Part shown: in pieces, positions 51,905 to 59,942 of the stretch | Numbering within the stretch: position 1 is the stretch's first letter | Layout: each line of letters begins with the position of its first letter | The notes under the pieces: model-generated | What the model was told of the DNA's origin: nothing | Seen by the model: only the letters and a program-made list of their open reading frames with translations | Database searches by the model: none | Program-made: the position numbers and the translations under genes | Assembly: GCF_014837155.1 (NCBI RefSeq) | Contig: NZ_JACYHA010000005.1 | Span: 62,001-126,000, forward strand | DNA length: 64,000 nt | Direction of reading: 5' to 3' | Origin: Litchfieldia stipae | GTDB taxonomy: Bacteria; Bacillota; Bacilli; Bacillales; Bacillaceae_L

Positions 51905-52205
51905 AAAATAAAAAACTCGCCCCTAAAAAAGGGACGAGCTATTATTTATAAGTTCGTGGTTCCACCCTTGTTCCCATGTAAGTAGCTAAGCTTCTTACAA
52001 GGCTCAAGAAAACGATAACGGGTTTTCCCGTCAGTAATTACTAAAAGAGTCGCTCTTTGTTCACTACTGAAGTTTAAAGGTGGTAAGTCATTGAATCGTG
52101 TTAGGAAGTTCTCAGCCTAGCCTTCCCTCTCTTTGAACCGTATCGCAATCACTCTTGTCCTTATCACTACTGTTCACTCTATTTGATTCTTGAATAAGTA
52201 ATATG
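51905..52205 (-). promoter_or_regulatory. T-box leader of thrS, Thr (ACC) specifier
   Basis: T-box AAGGGTGGAACCACGAAC (51952-51969). The terminator CTCGTCCC / AGGGGCGAG followed by TTTTTT lies at 51908-51940. The specifier loop reads GACTTACCACCTTTAA with ACC at 52082-52084. It agrees with the downstream gene and with B. subtilis thrS. Confidence 0.93.
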
Positions 52206-52211
52206 CTAAGT

Positions 52212-52240
52212 ATTATATTGCTTCTATCCAAAGAAAGCAA
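52212..52240 (-). promoter_or_regulatory. Promoter of the thrS leader
   Basis: TTGCTT (52235-52240), a 17-base spacer and perfect TATAAT (52212-52217). It lies just before the ytxC stop codon. Confidence 0.78.
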
Positions 52241-52256
52241 GAGTGAAATGCGGATG

Positions 52257-53120
52257 TTAGATTTTTTTCTGTAATTTGGCTTGTTCAAAGTAATTTCTCG
52301 AATAAATTTGAACTCGCTCTAAAAAGATATTCTGAATGGTTTGTACCATTCCATGATCTACCTCATTCGTATAGATAATGATTGATTGAGGCGAAATCGA
52401 CACTAATGGTGCAATCACCGTTGAATCAATATACATTGGGTGACTTACAATTAATTTACGGTCAATATGCCTTGTAATCTCAGAGTATTTTAACTCTGTA
52501 AAAGAGTCATTGTAAAAATAAAAATGTTCATCATGATAAATGTGTAAGCAATCAATTTTTGCTGACCGATCAAACGTGTAGTCCCTTAAATTTTGAATAA
52601 AGTTTTGATATTCTTGCTCGAGCTTATATTCATCTATTGCCATCTCAGCAATTTTTAGCAACTTCTCTGTGTAGTTGTGTAGTCTAAATTTGATAAAGGA
52701 TTCAAATGAAAATGAGATGGTTGTTCTCATAAATTCTTGAAGAGCCTCTGCTACAACCTCTTCTCTTGCTTTCAGTTCTTCAAGCTGTGGCATATCATCA
52801 TATTGTCCACCAAGTAGCCCATGTGCAATTTGAAGTATTTGATGTTGCTCTTCTACATCTGTGAAATAAAAATCACTTTCAATAATCGATAATAACTGTG
52901 AATCTTCCACACACTCAATAATATATTGGGTTAAGACTGGAATAATCAATGTCCTTAGAGCTATTTCTTTCTTTGCCTGAATGGAGATAAACAATGTATT
53001 ATTTTGTTCTAAATCATATGTAATGTTTATGTAATTTATTGAAAGAGCTAGCTTGGCTTTGTTTAATAACTCATATAATCGCTTTGCCTCTAACCCATCT
53101 TGAAAAGAAATTTGAATCAA
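52257..53120 (-). CDS. ytxC: Sporulation-associated protein YtxC
   Basis: A 287-residue protein of the YtxC family (annotated as sporulation-related, biochemical role unknown). The start is TTG 53118-53120 after AAAGGAGGGA, with the residues upstream of it rejected. It is mostly alpha/beta without membrane segments; conserved stretches include ECVEDSQLLSIIESDFYF and HIYHDEHFYFYNDS. It is placed between the dnaB operon and thrS as in B. subtilis. Confidence 0.85.
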   Translation of the reverse strand: MIQISFQDGLEAKRLYELLNKAKLALSINYINITYDLEQNNTLFISIQAKKEIALRTLIIPVLTQYIIECVEDSQLLSIIESDFYFTDVEEQHQILQIAHGLLGGQYDDMPQLEELKAREEVVAEALQEFMRTTISFSFESFIKFRLHNYTEKLLKIAEMAIDEYKLEQEYQNFIQNLRDYTFDRSAKIDCLHIYHDEHFYFYNDSFTELKYSEITRHIDRKLIVSHPMYIDSTVIAPLVSISPQSIIIYTNEVDHGMVQTIQNIFLERVQIYSRNYFEQAKLQKKI

Positions 53121-53240
53121 GTTTGTCCCTCCTTTTGCCAGTACCCTGTTCATATGTATATGGGGAGTAGGACAAATTTAGAAGAGATAAATAGAAACAA
53201 TTTTGATGAAGTTTTATTACCAGGTCATACAACAGCTACA

Positions 53241-53273
53241 ATAAAATAAGGTGAAATCAATTTGATCTCACCT
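53241..53273 (-). terminator. Terminator of the dnaB operon
   Basis: Stem AGGTGAGATCAA / TTGATTTCACCT (one mismatch) followed by TATTTTAT on the minus strand, about 11 bases after the DnaC-like gene. Confidence 0.78.
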
Positions 53274-53283
53274 GTACGTCATA

Positions 53284-54072
53284 TTATTGATTCATTGAAA
53301 GATTTTTTGAACGATAGCTATGTGGTGTTGTTATATTTATAATATGTGACTCATCCATTTTATTTTTGATTCGATCAGCGATTCGACCACCATAACGCTC
53401 CTCAAGTTCATGTAAATCTAAATTGGAAGTATAGATTGTACTTTTTCCTTGGCGCTGATTGATTAATAAAAACATTACTTCCTCTACCCAATCTGTTTTT
53501 CTTTCTGCACCGATGTCATCTAGAATTAATAAATCAACCTGTTCAATAGCAGAAAATAAATCATTCTCAGAGAAGTCAACGTCTTTTCGGATAATACTCC
53601 TAATCACATTTAATAGTTTTGGTACATCAAAGAAAAGTGCTGTATAACCTGTATTTTTTATTAGTTTATAGGAGGACACAGCCAAGTGACTCTTTCCACG
53701 ACCTTTATCTCCATAAATATATAGTGATTCTTTTTTCGTGAAGTTTTCTAAATAGTCGTAAATTCGCTCAACAGCTTGGTCGAGACTTTCATAATCTGAT
53801 TTAAAGTTCGAAAACTCGGCATTTTTTAAGTCATCATTTAAAATGGAAAACCTTTCAAAGAAACTAATTTTAGCTTGTTTAGAGGCTTCAATGGTTTCTG
53901 ATGCTAGGCGGCAATCACATTCGTTTTTTAAGATGTCCCATTCACCTTTTCTTTCACCACCAATGATTTTCATACGGACTGTTTTTACTTCACGATTACA
54001 TTTAGGGCATGTATATTGTTCAAGTATTTCCATGTTCCCCATATCACCAAGTAGCTTTCCGATCCGTTCCAT
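53284..54072 (-). CDS. DnaC/IstB-like AAA+ ATPase with N-terminal zinc finger (probable replicative helicase loader in the dnaI position)
   Basis: The 262-residue protein has a four-cysteine zinc motif CPKC (22-25) ... CDC (52-54). The AAA+ core shows Walker A GDKGRGKS (121-128), Walker B LLILDDIGAE (181-190), a sensor-1 TSN (about 215) and a candidate Arg finger in GGRIADRI. It is third in the dnaB operon, exactly where B. subtilis has dnaI. However, it is about 50 residues shorter than DnaI, its zinc pattern differs from the DnaI N-domain I recall, and outside the ATPase motifs it reads like phage or clostridial DnaC proteins. Helicase loading is inferred from family and position. Confidence 0.8.
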   Translation of the reverse strand: MERIGKLLGDMGNMEILEQYTCPKCNREVKTVRMKIIGGERKGEWDILKNECDCRLASETIEASKQAKISFFERFSILNDDLKNAEFSNFKSDYESLDQAVERIYDYLENFTKKESLYIYGDKGRGKSHLAVSSYKLIKNTGYTALFFDVPKLLNVIRSIIRKDVDFSENDLFSAIEQVDLLILDDIGAERKTDWVEEVMFLLINQRQGKSTIYTSNLDLHELEERYGGRIADRIKNKMDESHIINITTPHSYRSKNLSMNQ

Positions 54073-54085
54073 ATACTCACTCCTC

Positions 54086-54778
54086 TCACTTATTCAAAAT
54101 CCGCTTAACGGTCTCTATCTCTACACCTGACATCTTAGCTATTTTAGGTAACGAATAAGTACCCTTATTATAAAGAGACTTCACAACCGCCTCAACGTAC
54201 TGCATTTTCTTTTCATCATATTTAGGCTTTTGAACTACAATTTGTTCTGCCTTTTTTTCTTTATACTCTTTTCTTACAACATTGTTTGGTTTTTGTTCAG
54301 TAACAGTGGACTTTGCAGCCTTCTGTTCCTTTAATTTAGATTCAAGGTCTAAAAAGCGTTTTGCCCACTTATTCTCAGTTACTTCCTCTACTTGCTTAGG
54401 AGCAGGCTGAGTGGACTGTGTAGGCACTACTGCCCCTTCTTTTTTCTTGGCCGCTTCCAGCTCTCTGAACTTTAGTGCCATAACCTTGTCCTTTTCTTCC
54501 TGCTGCTTTACTTTTTCTTCTTGTTTTCTTCTCATCCTAATTGCACCATGCTCAATTAACTGTTCCTCTAAGAGGGAAAAGAAGGATTTCACACTCGATG
54601 TTTGATTAAAACAAAAATGAAGAATCGTGACATATTCCTTCTCTGTAAATAAATCCTTATATAATTCCTGATATTGAAGAATGCCATATAAAAAGTTACT
54701 ATTTACACTTTCATACAGTTTTATTTTTTCCGCATGATATTCAATCGCTCGTTCTAAGTATGATTTATCTTGATTCAT
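54086..54778 (-). CDS. Uncharacterised coiled-coil/HTH protein in the dnaB operon
   Basis: I do not recognise this 230-residue protein. Residues about 1-80 are predicted helical (YLERAIEYHAEKIKLYESV). Next come a charged coiled coil (about 80-115), a low-complexity Pro/Gln/Lys linker (about 115-195) and a compact C-terminal segment SLPKIAKMSGVEIETVKRIL that looks like a helix-turn-helix. It starts 26 bases after dnaB with GGGGGAGGG and ends 13 bases before the DnaC-like gene, so the three form one operon. A replication-initiation or helicase-loading accessory role is inference only. Confidence 0.75.
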   Translation of the reverse strand: MNQDKSYLERAIEYHAEKIKLYESVNSNFLYGILQYQELYKDLFTEKEYVTILHFCFNQTSSVKSFFSLLEEQLIEHGAIRMRRKQEEKVKQQEEKDKVMALKFRELEAAKKKEGAVVPTQSTQPAPKQVEEVTENKWAKRFLDLESKLKEQKAAKSTVTEQKPNNVVRKEYKEKKAEQIVVQKPKYDEKKMQYVEAVVKSLYNKGTYSLPKIAKMSGVEIETVKRILNK

Positions 54779-54804
54779 TTAACCCTCCCCCGAATAAAAG
54801 GAAC

Positions 54805-56196
54805 CTATTGATGATCAGATGATTGTAATAGTTCTTTCAGCTTTGCTACACGTTCTTGAAGCTGGCTTTTCTCTTCTGTTAAATCTTCTTGTTTATCTAC
54901 TTGTGTTGCCGGTACACTTTTCTTTTGAGCATTACCCTTTGATTTGGTGGTTTGCTTCTTTTGGGTCGCCCATTTTTGGTATTCACGAGTCTCTTCTCTT
55001 GCTAATAGCATAGCCTCTTTTACTGTTTTGACATTCTTTCGTGTCCAATGGCTAGCTATTTTTTCAATATACGCTTTTGAAAGCTTCATATCTGTTTTTA
55101 GCATGACGTAGTAAATTAACACATTGACTACCCCAGGTAACAGCTTCTGATGAAACATGATATCTTCGATGATTTTCAAGTCAACAGCAGCAGGCTCAAT
55201 TCCTCCTGACAAATCTGTTAAGAGTTGCTTAGGGGAAATTTGTTCTAACTGCTGCATAAGCTCTTCGTCTTTTGTTTTTGGCTGTTGATCCATCATCGAC
55301 CGATAAGGTATAGGCTGTGTTCGTTCAATCAGGGTAGGAAGAACATTACCATGTTCAAACTGATACCAATCTCTCGCTGCTTTTCTTAGCATCTCAATAT
55401 CGATATTCTCCATATGGTCAAATGCACTCATGACAATATTTTGCATCTCAATCGGATTAATATCGTACAAGAAGCTCAACTTTCTAATGGCTTCCTTTAC
55501 CTTTGGTGTCAATGATTTACTCGGAATCATCACTTCTGACATACCTGAGATTAATAAATCAAAATCAAATATAGACTCGCTGACTTCTGGAAATTCAGCA
55601 CTAGTTCTTGAGAAGTATTCTTTCCCATTACTTAATTCAAGGTCTTCCCTTGCCTCTTCTGAAATATTAGAAACCATTTCCTTTGGATTAACTGATTTGA
55701 ATACATGATCAAATGATTTGGATACCACTTTAAATTTTTCCATATCGAGTACTTCGTCAGAAAAGAACTTTTTCAACTTTAGAAATTTATTCTTTCCAAT
55801 CAGATGATATAAATAAATATTTAGCATTCCATCATTGAAGAATTCTTGAGGGGAAAGAGGTGGTTTAAGTTCATATATAAATAATCTTGTTTCATCATCT
55901 TCATTGACAAACGTATTTAACAGCCCAATGCCTTCAAGCTTAATTCTTTCATGATAGATTTCTTTTAGATTCAATTGTTGCAATACCATGATGCTGTGAT
56001 GAGTATTTTCCTCGCTCCACAGTCGATTTTGTTGAAGCTCGCTCCATAATGTTAAATATAGGCTTAATGCCTTTGCCCCAATTAAAGGTTGATAAAGTAA
56101 TGTTAAGATATTTCGATCAAATTCGTTATTTAGAACCCCTGCAGATTTCACAAGATATCGATCTACTGGGAGTAATTCCTTCCAATGCTGCTCCAT
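54805..56196 (-). CDS. dnaB: Replication initiation and membrane attachment protein DnaB
   Basis: Firmicute-specific DnaB (not the helicase), acting after DnaA and DnaD to recruit the helicase-loader complex at oriC and PriA forks. It has 463 residues from ATG 56194-56196 (MEQHWKELLPVD, aligning with the B. subtilis start); a TTG three codons earlier has better ribosome spacing. It has the N-terminal DDBH1 winged helix and the DDBH2 motif PGVVNVLIYYVMLKTDMKLSKAY (in part), then a charged tail. It is first in the operon with the unknown gene and the DnaC-like ATPase. Confidence 0.94.
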   Translation of the reverse strand: MEQHWKELLPVDRYLVKSAGVLNNEFDRNILTLLYQPLIGAKALSLYLTLWSELQQNRLWSEENTHHSIMVLQQLNLKEIYHERIKLEGIGLLNTFVNEDDETRLFIYELKPPLSPQEFFNDGMLNIYLYHLIGKNKFLKLKKFFSDEVLDMEKFKVVSKSFDHVFKSVNPKEMVSNISEEAREDLELSNGKEYFSRTSAEFPEVSESIFDFDLLISGMSEVMIPSKSLTPKVKEAIRKLSFLYDINPIEMQNIVMSAFDHMENIDIEMLRKAARDWYQFEHGNVLPTLIERTQPIPYRSMMDQQPKTKDEELMQQLEQISPKQLLTDLSGGIEPAAVDLKIIEDIMFHQKLLPGVVNVLIYYVMLKTDMKLSKAYIEKIASHWTRKNVKTVKEAMLLAREETREYQKWATQKKQTTKSKGNAQKKSVPATQVDKQEDLTEEKSQLQERVAKLKELLQSSDHQ

Positions 56197-56228
56197 ACTA
56201 ATCAATGCCTTCCCTCTACTAATTCTAA

Positions 56229-56331
56229 GGTCTTGCTCTAAATTGTTGTTTATTAAGCCGCTGCTAGAAATACTACTTTATTATAAGGATATCATATTAT
56301 TGTCCCCAGAAAAGCTGGAGAAAACAGCCTA
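56229..56331 (+). repeat. Dispersed repeat, copy 9 (eroded, core deleted)
   Basis: Traces of the left end (CTAAATTGTTGTTTATTAAGCCG) and of the right part (CTGCTAGAAAT ... TGGAGAAAACAGCC) remain, but the palindromic core is gone. It lies between nrdR and dnaB. Assigned by end similarity only. Confidence 0.55.
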
Positions 56332-56351
56332 AGGTAAATGATAAAATGAAG

Positions 56352-56377
56352 AAAAAGAGCTTAACCTAAGCTCTTTA
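56352..56377 (-). terminator. Terminator of nrdR
   Basis: Stem AAAGAGCTTA / TAAGCTCTTT with a short GG-centred loop, and T residues following on the minus strand, 4 bases after nrdR. Confidence 0.85.
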
Positions 56378-56380
56378 TCT

Positions 56381-56839
56381 CTATCTTTCTTTTTTTATTA
56401 GCTCTTTTAGCTCATCAATGAATACATTAATGTCTTTGAATTGACGATATACAGAAGCAAAACGTACATATGCAACTTCATCAATACTTGCTAATCGATC
56501 CATCACCAGCTCACCTATAGATTCACTTTGCACTTCTGAAATCCCTAAGTTTCGCAATTCTTTTTCCACTTCATGAGTAATATCTTCTATTTGTTTTAAA
56601 GCAACTGGGCGTTTTTCGCAAGCCTTTATTAAACCACGAAGAATTTTTTCTCTGCTAAATTCTTCACGGGTGCCTTCTTTTTTCACAACAATAAGCGGAA
56701 TTTCTTCGACTTTTTCAAACGTTGTGAAGCGATACTGACATTCCTCACATTCACGTCTTCTTCTGATAGCTCGTCCATCATCAACTGGGCGAGAATCTAA
56801 AACTCTAGTTCCATTATGTTGACAAGTAGGGCATTTCAT
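56381..56839 (-). CDS. nrdR: Ribonucleotide reductase repressor NrdR
   Basis: ATP/dATP-sensing zinc repressor of ribonucleotide reductase genes. It has 152 residues from ATG 56837-56839 after GGGAG. The N-terminal zinc ribbon has CPTC (3-6) and CEEC (31-34), then an ATP-cone (about 49-139) with [20 protein letters not shown] (20 residues). It lies between dnaB and the small unknown gene upstream; the terminator below isolates it from dnaB. Confidence 0.95.
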   Translation of the reverse strand: MKCPTCQHNGTRVLDSRPVDDGRAIRRRRECEECQYRFTTFEKVEEIPLIVVKKEGTREEFSREKILRGLIKACEKRPVALKQIEDITHEVEKELRNLGISEVQSESIGELVMDRLASIDEVAYVRFASVYRQFKDINVFIDELKELIKKER

Positions 56840-56953
56840 CGCAAACAGCTCCCATCCATTCCATAAGAAGAACATTCATTCTTCAAGCGTTCACATACTT
56901 TTATCTTATAAGAAAGCTGCAATAAGTACAAGCTTTAATAAGCTTCAAATTGA

Positions 56954-57334
56954 TTATTGTGATCCCCCAGCATGAATAAATGGTAACTTACGATCTAACG
57001 TTTGGTATAAGGTTGTAATTAGCTTGTGACTAGCCCCGAAATCAATTGGTAAAAGCAATGTATTCGTGGTTGCAGAGAAATCTACTGATGTTTCAAAAGG
57101 ACGAACACTAATGACTGTTGCGACAATAAATGATTTCTTTCCTTTAATGCTCATTTCCCCGCGCTCTTCAGAGATTGAAGTGATGGTATATCCATCCATT
57201 TGTTCAATCATTTCTTTAACCGCTTCCATTGCTTTCTTTTGTGATGTCTTATAATAGTGACTTTTTAATGATTCATCTCTATGATCATCTCTTGTTTCAT
57301 TATGATTTGTAAATAAACGCTTAAGCTTCCCCAT
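56954..57334 (-). CDS. Conserved small cytosolic protein of unknown function
   Basis: A 126-residue protein, MGKLKRLFTNH onward, with a charged N-terminal stretch and then an alpha/beta domain containing SISEERGEMSIKGKKSFIV and TNTLLLPIDFGASHKLI. No signal peptide, membrane helix or catalytic motif is visible. I recall similar small cytosolic proteins beside nrdR/speD in other bacilli but cannot name a function. Confidence 0.75.
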   Translation of the reverse strand: MGKLKRLFTNHNETRDDHRDESLKSHYYKTSQKKAMEAVKEMIEQMDGYTITSISEERGEMSIKGKKSFIVATVISVRPFETSVDFSATTNTLLLPIDFGASHKLITTLYQTLDRKLPFIHAGGSQ

Positions 57335-57403
57335 ATTCGTTAAGCACTCCTTTTAGGATTATATTTTGATTGTTAGTAATGTCTGATAATGTTAATACGT
57401 ATT

Positions 57404-57433
57404 AAAAAAAGAGGTGCATTGTATACACCTCTT
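57404..57433 (-). terminator. Terminator of speD
   Basis: Eight-bp stem AAGAGGTG / CACCTCTT with a 9-base loop and seven T following on the minus strand. Confidence 0.9.
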
Positions 57434-57458
57434 AATTTTAGTCTATTATTCATATTTT

Positions 57459-57839
57459 TTAAAGAGCTTTTACTTGTGTTGGTTTAATTTGCACTGGACC
57501 TTTACCACGAGGGATCTCAATATTCTCACGAGTTTGTGCTCCTAGAGCCTCAGCAATATAATCTGCAGCAATATTCGGATCTAAGTCACCACAAGTATAC
57601 ACATCAATGCTTGCATAACCATGTTCAGGAAAGCTATGAATGGTTAGGTGAGATTCAGAAATGATAACCACTCCGCTTACACCTTGTGGTGCGAACTTGT
57701 GAAATGCTACCTCACGTACTTCAGCTCCTGATTTAAGTGCTGCATTGACAAATGTTCGCTCAATTTCTTGCACATTATTTAATTTTTCAAAGTTACATCC
57801 CCATAGCTCAGAGATGACATGACGTCCCATTGTTTCCAT
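57459..57839 (-). CDS. speD: S-adenosylmethionine decarboxylase proenzyme
   Basis: Makes decarboxylated SAM, the aminopropyl donor for spermidine. It has 126 residues from ATG 57837-57839 after AAAGGGGG. Self-cleavage is expected between Glu62 and Ser63 ([15 protein letters not shown]), making the pyruvoyl group; His68 and Cys83 are the conserved processing and catalytic residues. It is placed between gapB and nrdR as in B. subtilis, with its own promoter and a structured leader. Confidence 0.97.
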   Translation of the reverse strand: METMGRHVISELWGCNFEKLNNVQEIERTFVNAALKSGAEVREVAFHKFAPQGVSGVVIISESHLTIHSFPEHGYASIDVYTCGDLDPNIAADYIAEALGAQTRENIEIPRGKGPVQIKPTQVKAL

Positions 57840-57846
57840 TTTTGTT

Positions 57847-57940
57847 CCCCCTTTAACAAAATTTGTTCCATGAGCTCTTTGCAATGGCATGTGAATACTA
57901 CCACGGGGGAAAGTTAGTCCAGAGAGGTCCTAACCCTTTA
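57847..57940 (-). promoter_or_regulatory. Structured speD leader with possible ribosome-site sequestration
   Basis: The minus-strand leader holds TTTCCCCC (57905-57912), whose TTCCCCC is complementary to GGGGGAA of the ribosome site (57845-57851). Just upstream, GGGTTAG can instead pair with CTAACTTT (57909-57916), which would occupy part of that anti-ribosome-site strand. Two exclusive structures are therefore possible. No known riboswitch class was recognised. Confidence 0.4.
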
Positions 57941-57982
57941 AGTAGTCACAAAACCTGCGAATGTAAGAAGTTCACGAAAAAT

Positions 57983-58011
57983 AGTATACTTTGTTTGGTA
58001 TATTTTTGCAA
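57983..58011 (-). promoter_or_regulatory. Sigma-A promoter of speD
   Basis: TTGCAA (58006-58011), a 17-base spacer and TATACT (57983-57988). It gives a leader of about 137 bases. Confidence 0.75.
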
Positions 58012-58097
58012 CCGACTTTTAGCAAATTGGATGGATTGTAAAGGGGTTTTTCAACGATTAGTTTGTCTGTAGATGGACGTCATCATGCAGAGAAAAC

Positions 58098-59129
58098 TTA
58101 GCCAACTTTTGAATTACTTACCGAACCCATTTTGTAGCCAACATGCTTCGCTAAATCGACCACTCTGCTCGAATATCCCCATTCATTATCATACCAAGCA
58201 AGAACTTTGATTTTGCGAGAACCAATGACCATAGTCGATAATCCATCAATAATCGATGAATGCGGATTTGTATTAAAATCAATGGATACAAGTGGTTCTG
58301 TCGTAAATTGAATAATTCCATTCATTTTGTTCATTGCTGCCATGTTGAAGGCATGATTCACATCTTCTTTTGTGACATCTGTATTTACATCTACTACTAG
58401 GTCAACGAGGGATACATTCGGTGTTGGTACTCTTAGCGCTAATCCGTGCAATTTCCCTTTTAAATGTGGTAAGACTAATGACAGAGCCCTTGCAGCTCCA
58501 GTTGTAGTTGGGATGATGGACTGTCCGCAAGCACGTGCTCTTCTAAGATCTTTGTGGGGATTATCAATATTATTTTGGTCGTTTGTATAAGAATGCACAG
58601 TTGTCATAAGGCCGTTTTGGATACCGAACTGTTCATCTATAACTTTTATGACGGGTGCAAGACAGTTTGTTGTGCAGGATGCATTTGAAATAATCGTGTG
58701 GTTTCTTATATCAAATTTATGTTCATTAACTCCCATCACAATTGTTATATCTTCATTATCTCCTGGTGCAGTTAAAATCACTTTCTTTGCACCTGCCTTC
58801 ACATGTGCCATCGCTTTTTCTTTAGAATTAAATTTCCCAGTCGCTTCAATCACAATATCTATGTCTAAATGGTTCCATGGGAGTTCTAGTGGATCTCTTG
58901 AGCTTAGTAGATTGATTCTTTTTCCATTCACAATGAGTATATCTTCATCAGTAGTTACTTCCCCATCGAAAACGCCATGAATGGAGTCGTATTTAAGTAG
59001 GTGTGCTAAAGTTTCTGCAGGATAGCTTGCATTAATTGCTATTATATCTAATTCATTTTCCATCATAGCTTTACGAAATACCATTCTTCCAATTCGTCCA
59101 AATCCATTAATCGCCACTCTAGGTTTCAT
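58098..59129 (-). CDS. gapB: Gluconeogenic glyceraldehyde-3-phosphate dehydrogenase GapB (NADP-dependent)
   Basis: Runs the reductive direction of the triose step in gluconeogenesis. It has 343 residues from ATG 59127-59129 after GGAGGCG. It has the Rossmann motif VAINGFGRIGRMVFRKA, the catalytic Cys in SNASCTTNCLAP (about 152), and NASY in place of the NAD-specific aspartate loop, consistent with NADP use. CcpN-type boxes lie in its 5' region, implying glycolytic repression. Confidence 0.95.
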   Translation of the reverse strand: MKPRVAINGFGRIGRMVFRKAMMENELDIIAINASYPAETLAHLLKYDSIHGVFDGEVTTDEDILIVNGKRINLLSSRDPLELPWNHLDIDIVIEATGKFNSKEKAMAHVKAGAKKVILTAPGDNEDITIVMGVNEHKFDIRNHTIISNASCTTNCLAPVIKVIDEQFGIQNGLMTTVHSYTNDQNNIDNPHKDLRRARACGQSIIPTTTGAARALSLVLPHLKGKLHGLALRVPTPNVSLVDLVVDVNTDVTKEDVNHAFNMAAMNKMNGIIQFTTEPLVSIDFNTNPHSSIIDGLSTMVIGSRKIKVLAWYDNEWGYSSRVVDLAKHVGYKMGSVSNSKVG

Positions 59130-59150
59130 ATATAACTCGCCTCCGTTATA

Positions 59151-59194
59151 TGTGTTATACTTTTTATCTGTTTTTCCTTTTAAAGTATAACATG
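59151..59194. promoter_or_regulatory. CcpN operators and promoter region of gapB
   Basis: TGTGTTATACT (59151-59161, plus strand) matches the CcpN consensus TRTGHYATAYW fully. CATGTTATACT on the minus strand (59184-59194) matches 10 of 11 and contains a TATACT -10 (59184-59189). CcpN represses gapB on glucose in B. subtilis. The matching -35 is poor. Confidence 0.7.
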
Positions 59195-59281
59195 AATATA
59201 AATAGTATGTAATTATCAATTTGCACAAATTTAAAATGTTATTATATTTTGAATGTTTTTGAAAAAGGACAACTAATAAGC

Positions 59282-59312
59282 AAAAAAAGAACTACTTTAT
59301 AAAGTAGCTCTT
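59282..59312 (-). terminator. Terminator of the polA-mutM-ytaF-coaE operon
   Basis: Stem AAGAGCTACTT / AAGTAGTTCTT with a short loop, then T residues on the minus strand, starting at the coaE stop. Confidence 0.88.
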
Positions 59313-59919
59313 AGACATAAGTAATAATATTCCATTCTTTAAGTATTTCAATTAGTTGTTGTTGTGTATGTTCTGTAGTTCCGTTATTGTTAATCACTGC
59401 GTCAGCAAGATGAACTTTGCTCATTAGTGGCATTTGCGAGGAAATTCTTGCCCTTGCCTCGTTTAGAGATAAATCGTTTCTTGCCATGAGTCTTTGAACC
59501 TGTATTTCTTCATCAACAAACACAAGCATTGTTTTATCAACCAAATGAGTTAAATTACTTTCAAATAGCAAGGGAATATCTAAGAAGACAGCTTTCTCTC
59601 CTTCTGCGAGATAATGTTCTTTCTCTTTGATCATTCTTTTTCGAACTGCTGGATGAACAATCTCATTCAACTGCTTTCGTTTGTCCTCATCATGAAAGAT
59701 GATTGACCCGAGTTTTGCTCGATTGATCGACTTATCTTCATTTACTATTTCTTCACCAAATGAATCTATAATTTGTAGATAAGGCTGTTCTCCGATCTCT
59801 ACCACTTTTTTTGCAATGATATCTGCATCAATGACAGGAAATCCCATGCTTAGTAGCATTGTGGATACCGTGCTTTTTCCACTTGCGATTCCTCCAGTTA
59901 GTCCAATAACACAAGACAT
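59311..59919 (-). CDS. coaE: Dephospho-CoA kinase
   Basis: Last step of coenzyme A synthesis. The 202-residue P-loop kinase has GGIASGKS (9-16), VIDADIIAKKVVE (about 32), PLLFES (about 113) and the lid arginines in VQRLMARNDLSLNEARARI. It is last in the polA-mutM-ytaF-coaE cluster, 23 bases after ytaF. Confidence 0.96.
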   Translation of the reverse strand: MSCVIGLTGGIASGKSTVSTMLLSMGFPVIDADIIAKKVVEIGEQPYLQIIDSFGEEIVNEDKSINRAKLGSIIFHDEDKRKQLNEIVHPAVRKRMIKEKEHYLAEGEKAVFLDIPLLFESNLTHLVDKTMLVFVDEEIQVQRLMARNDLSLNEARARISSQMPLMSKVHLADAVINNNGTTEHTQQQLIEILKEWNIITYV

Positions 59920-59942
59920 GATTAGTTATCCTCCTAAGTTGA

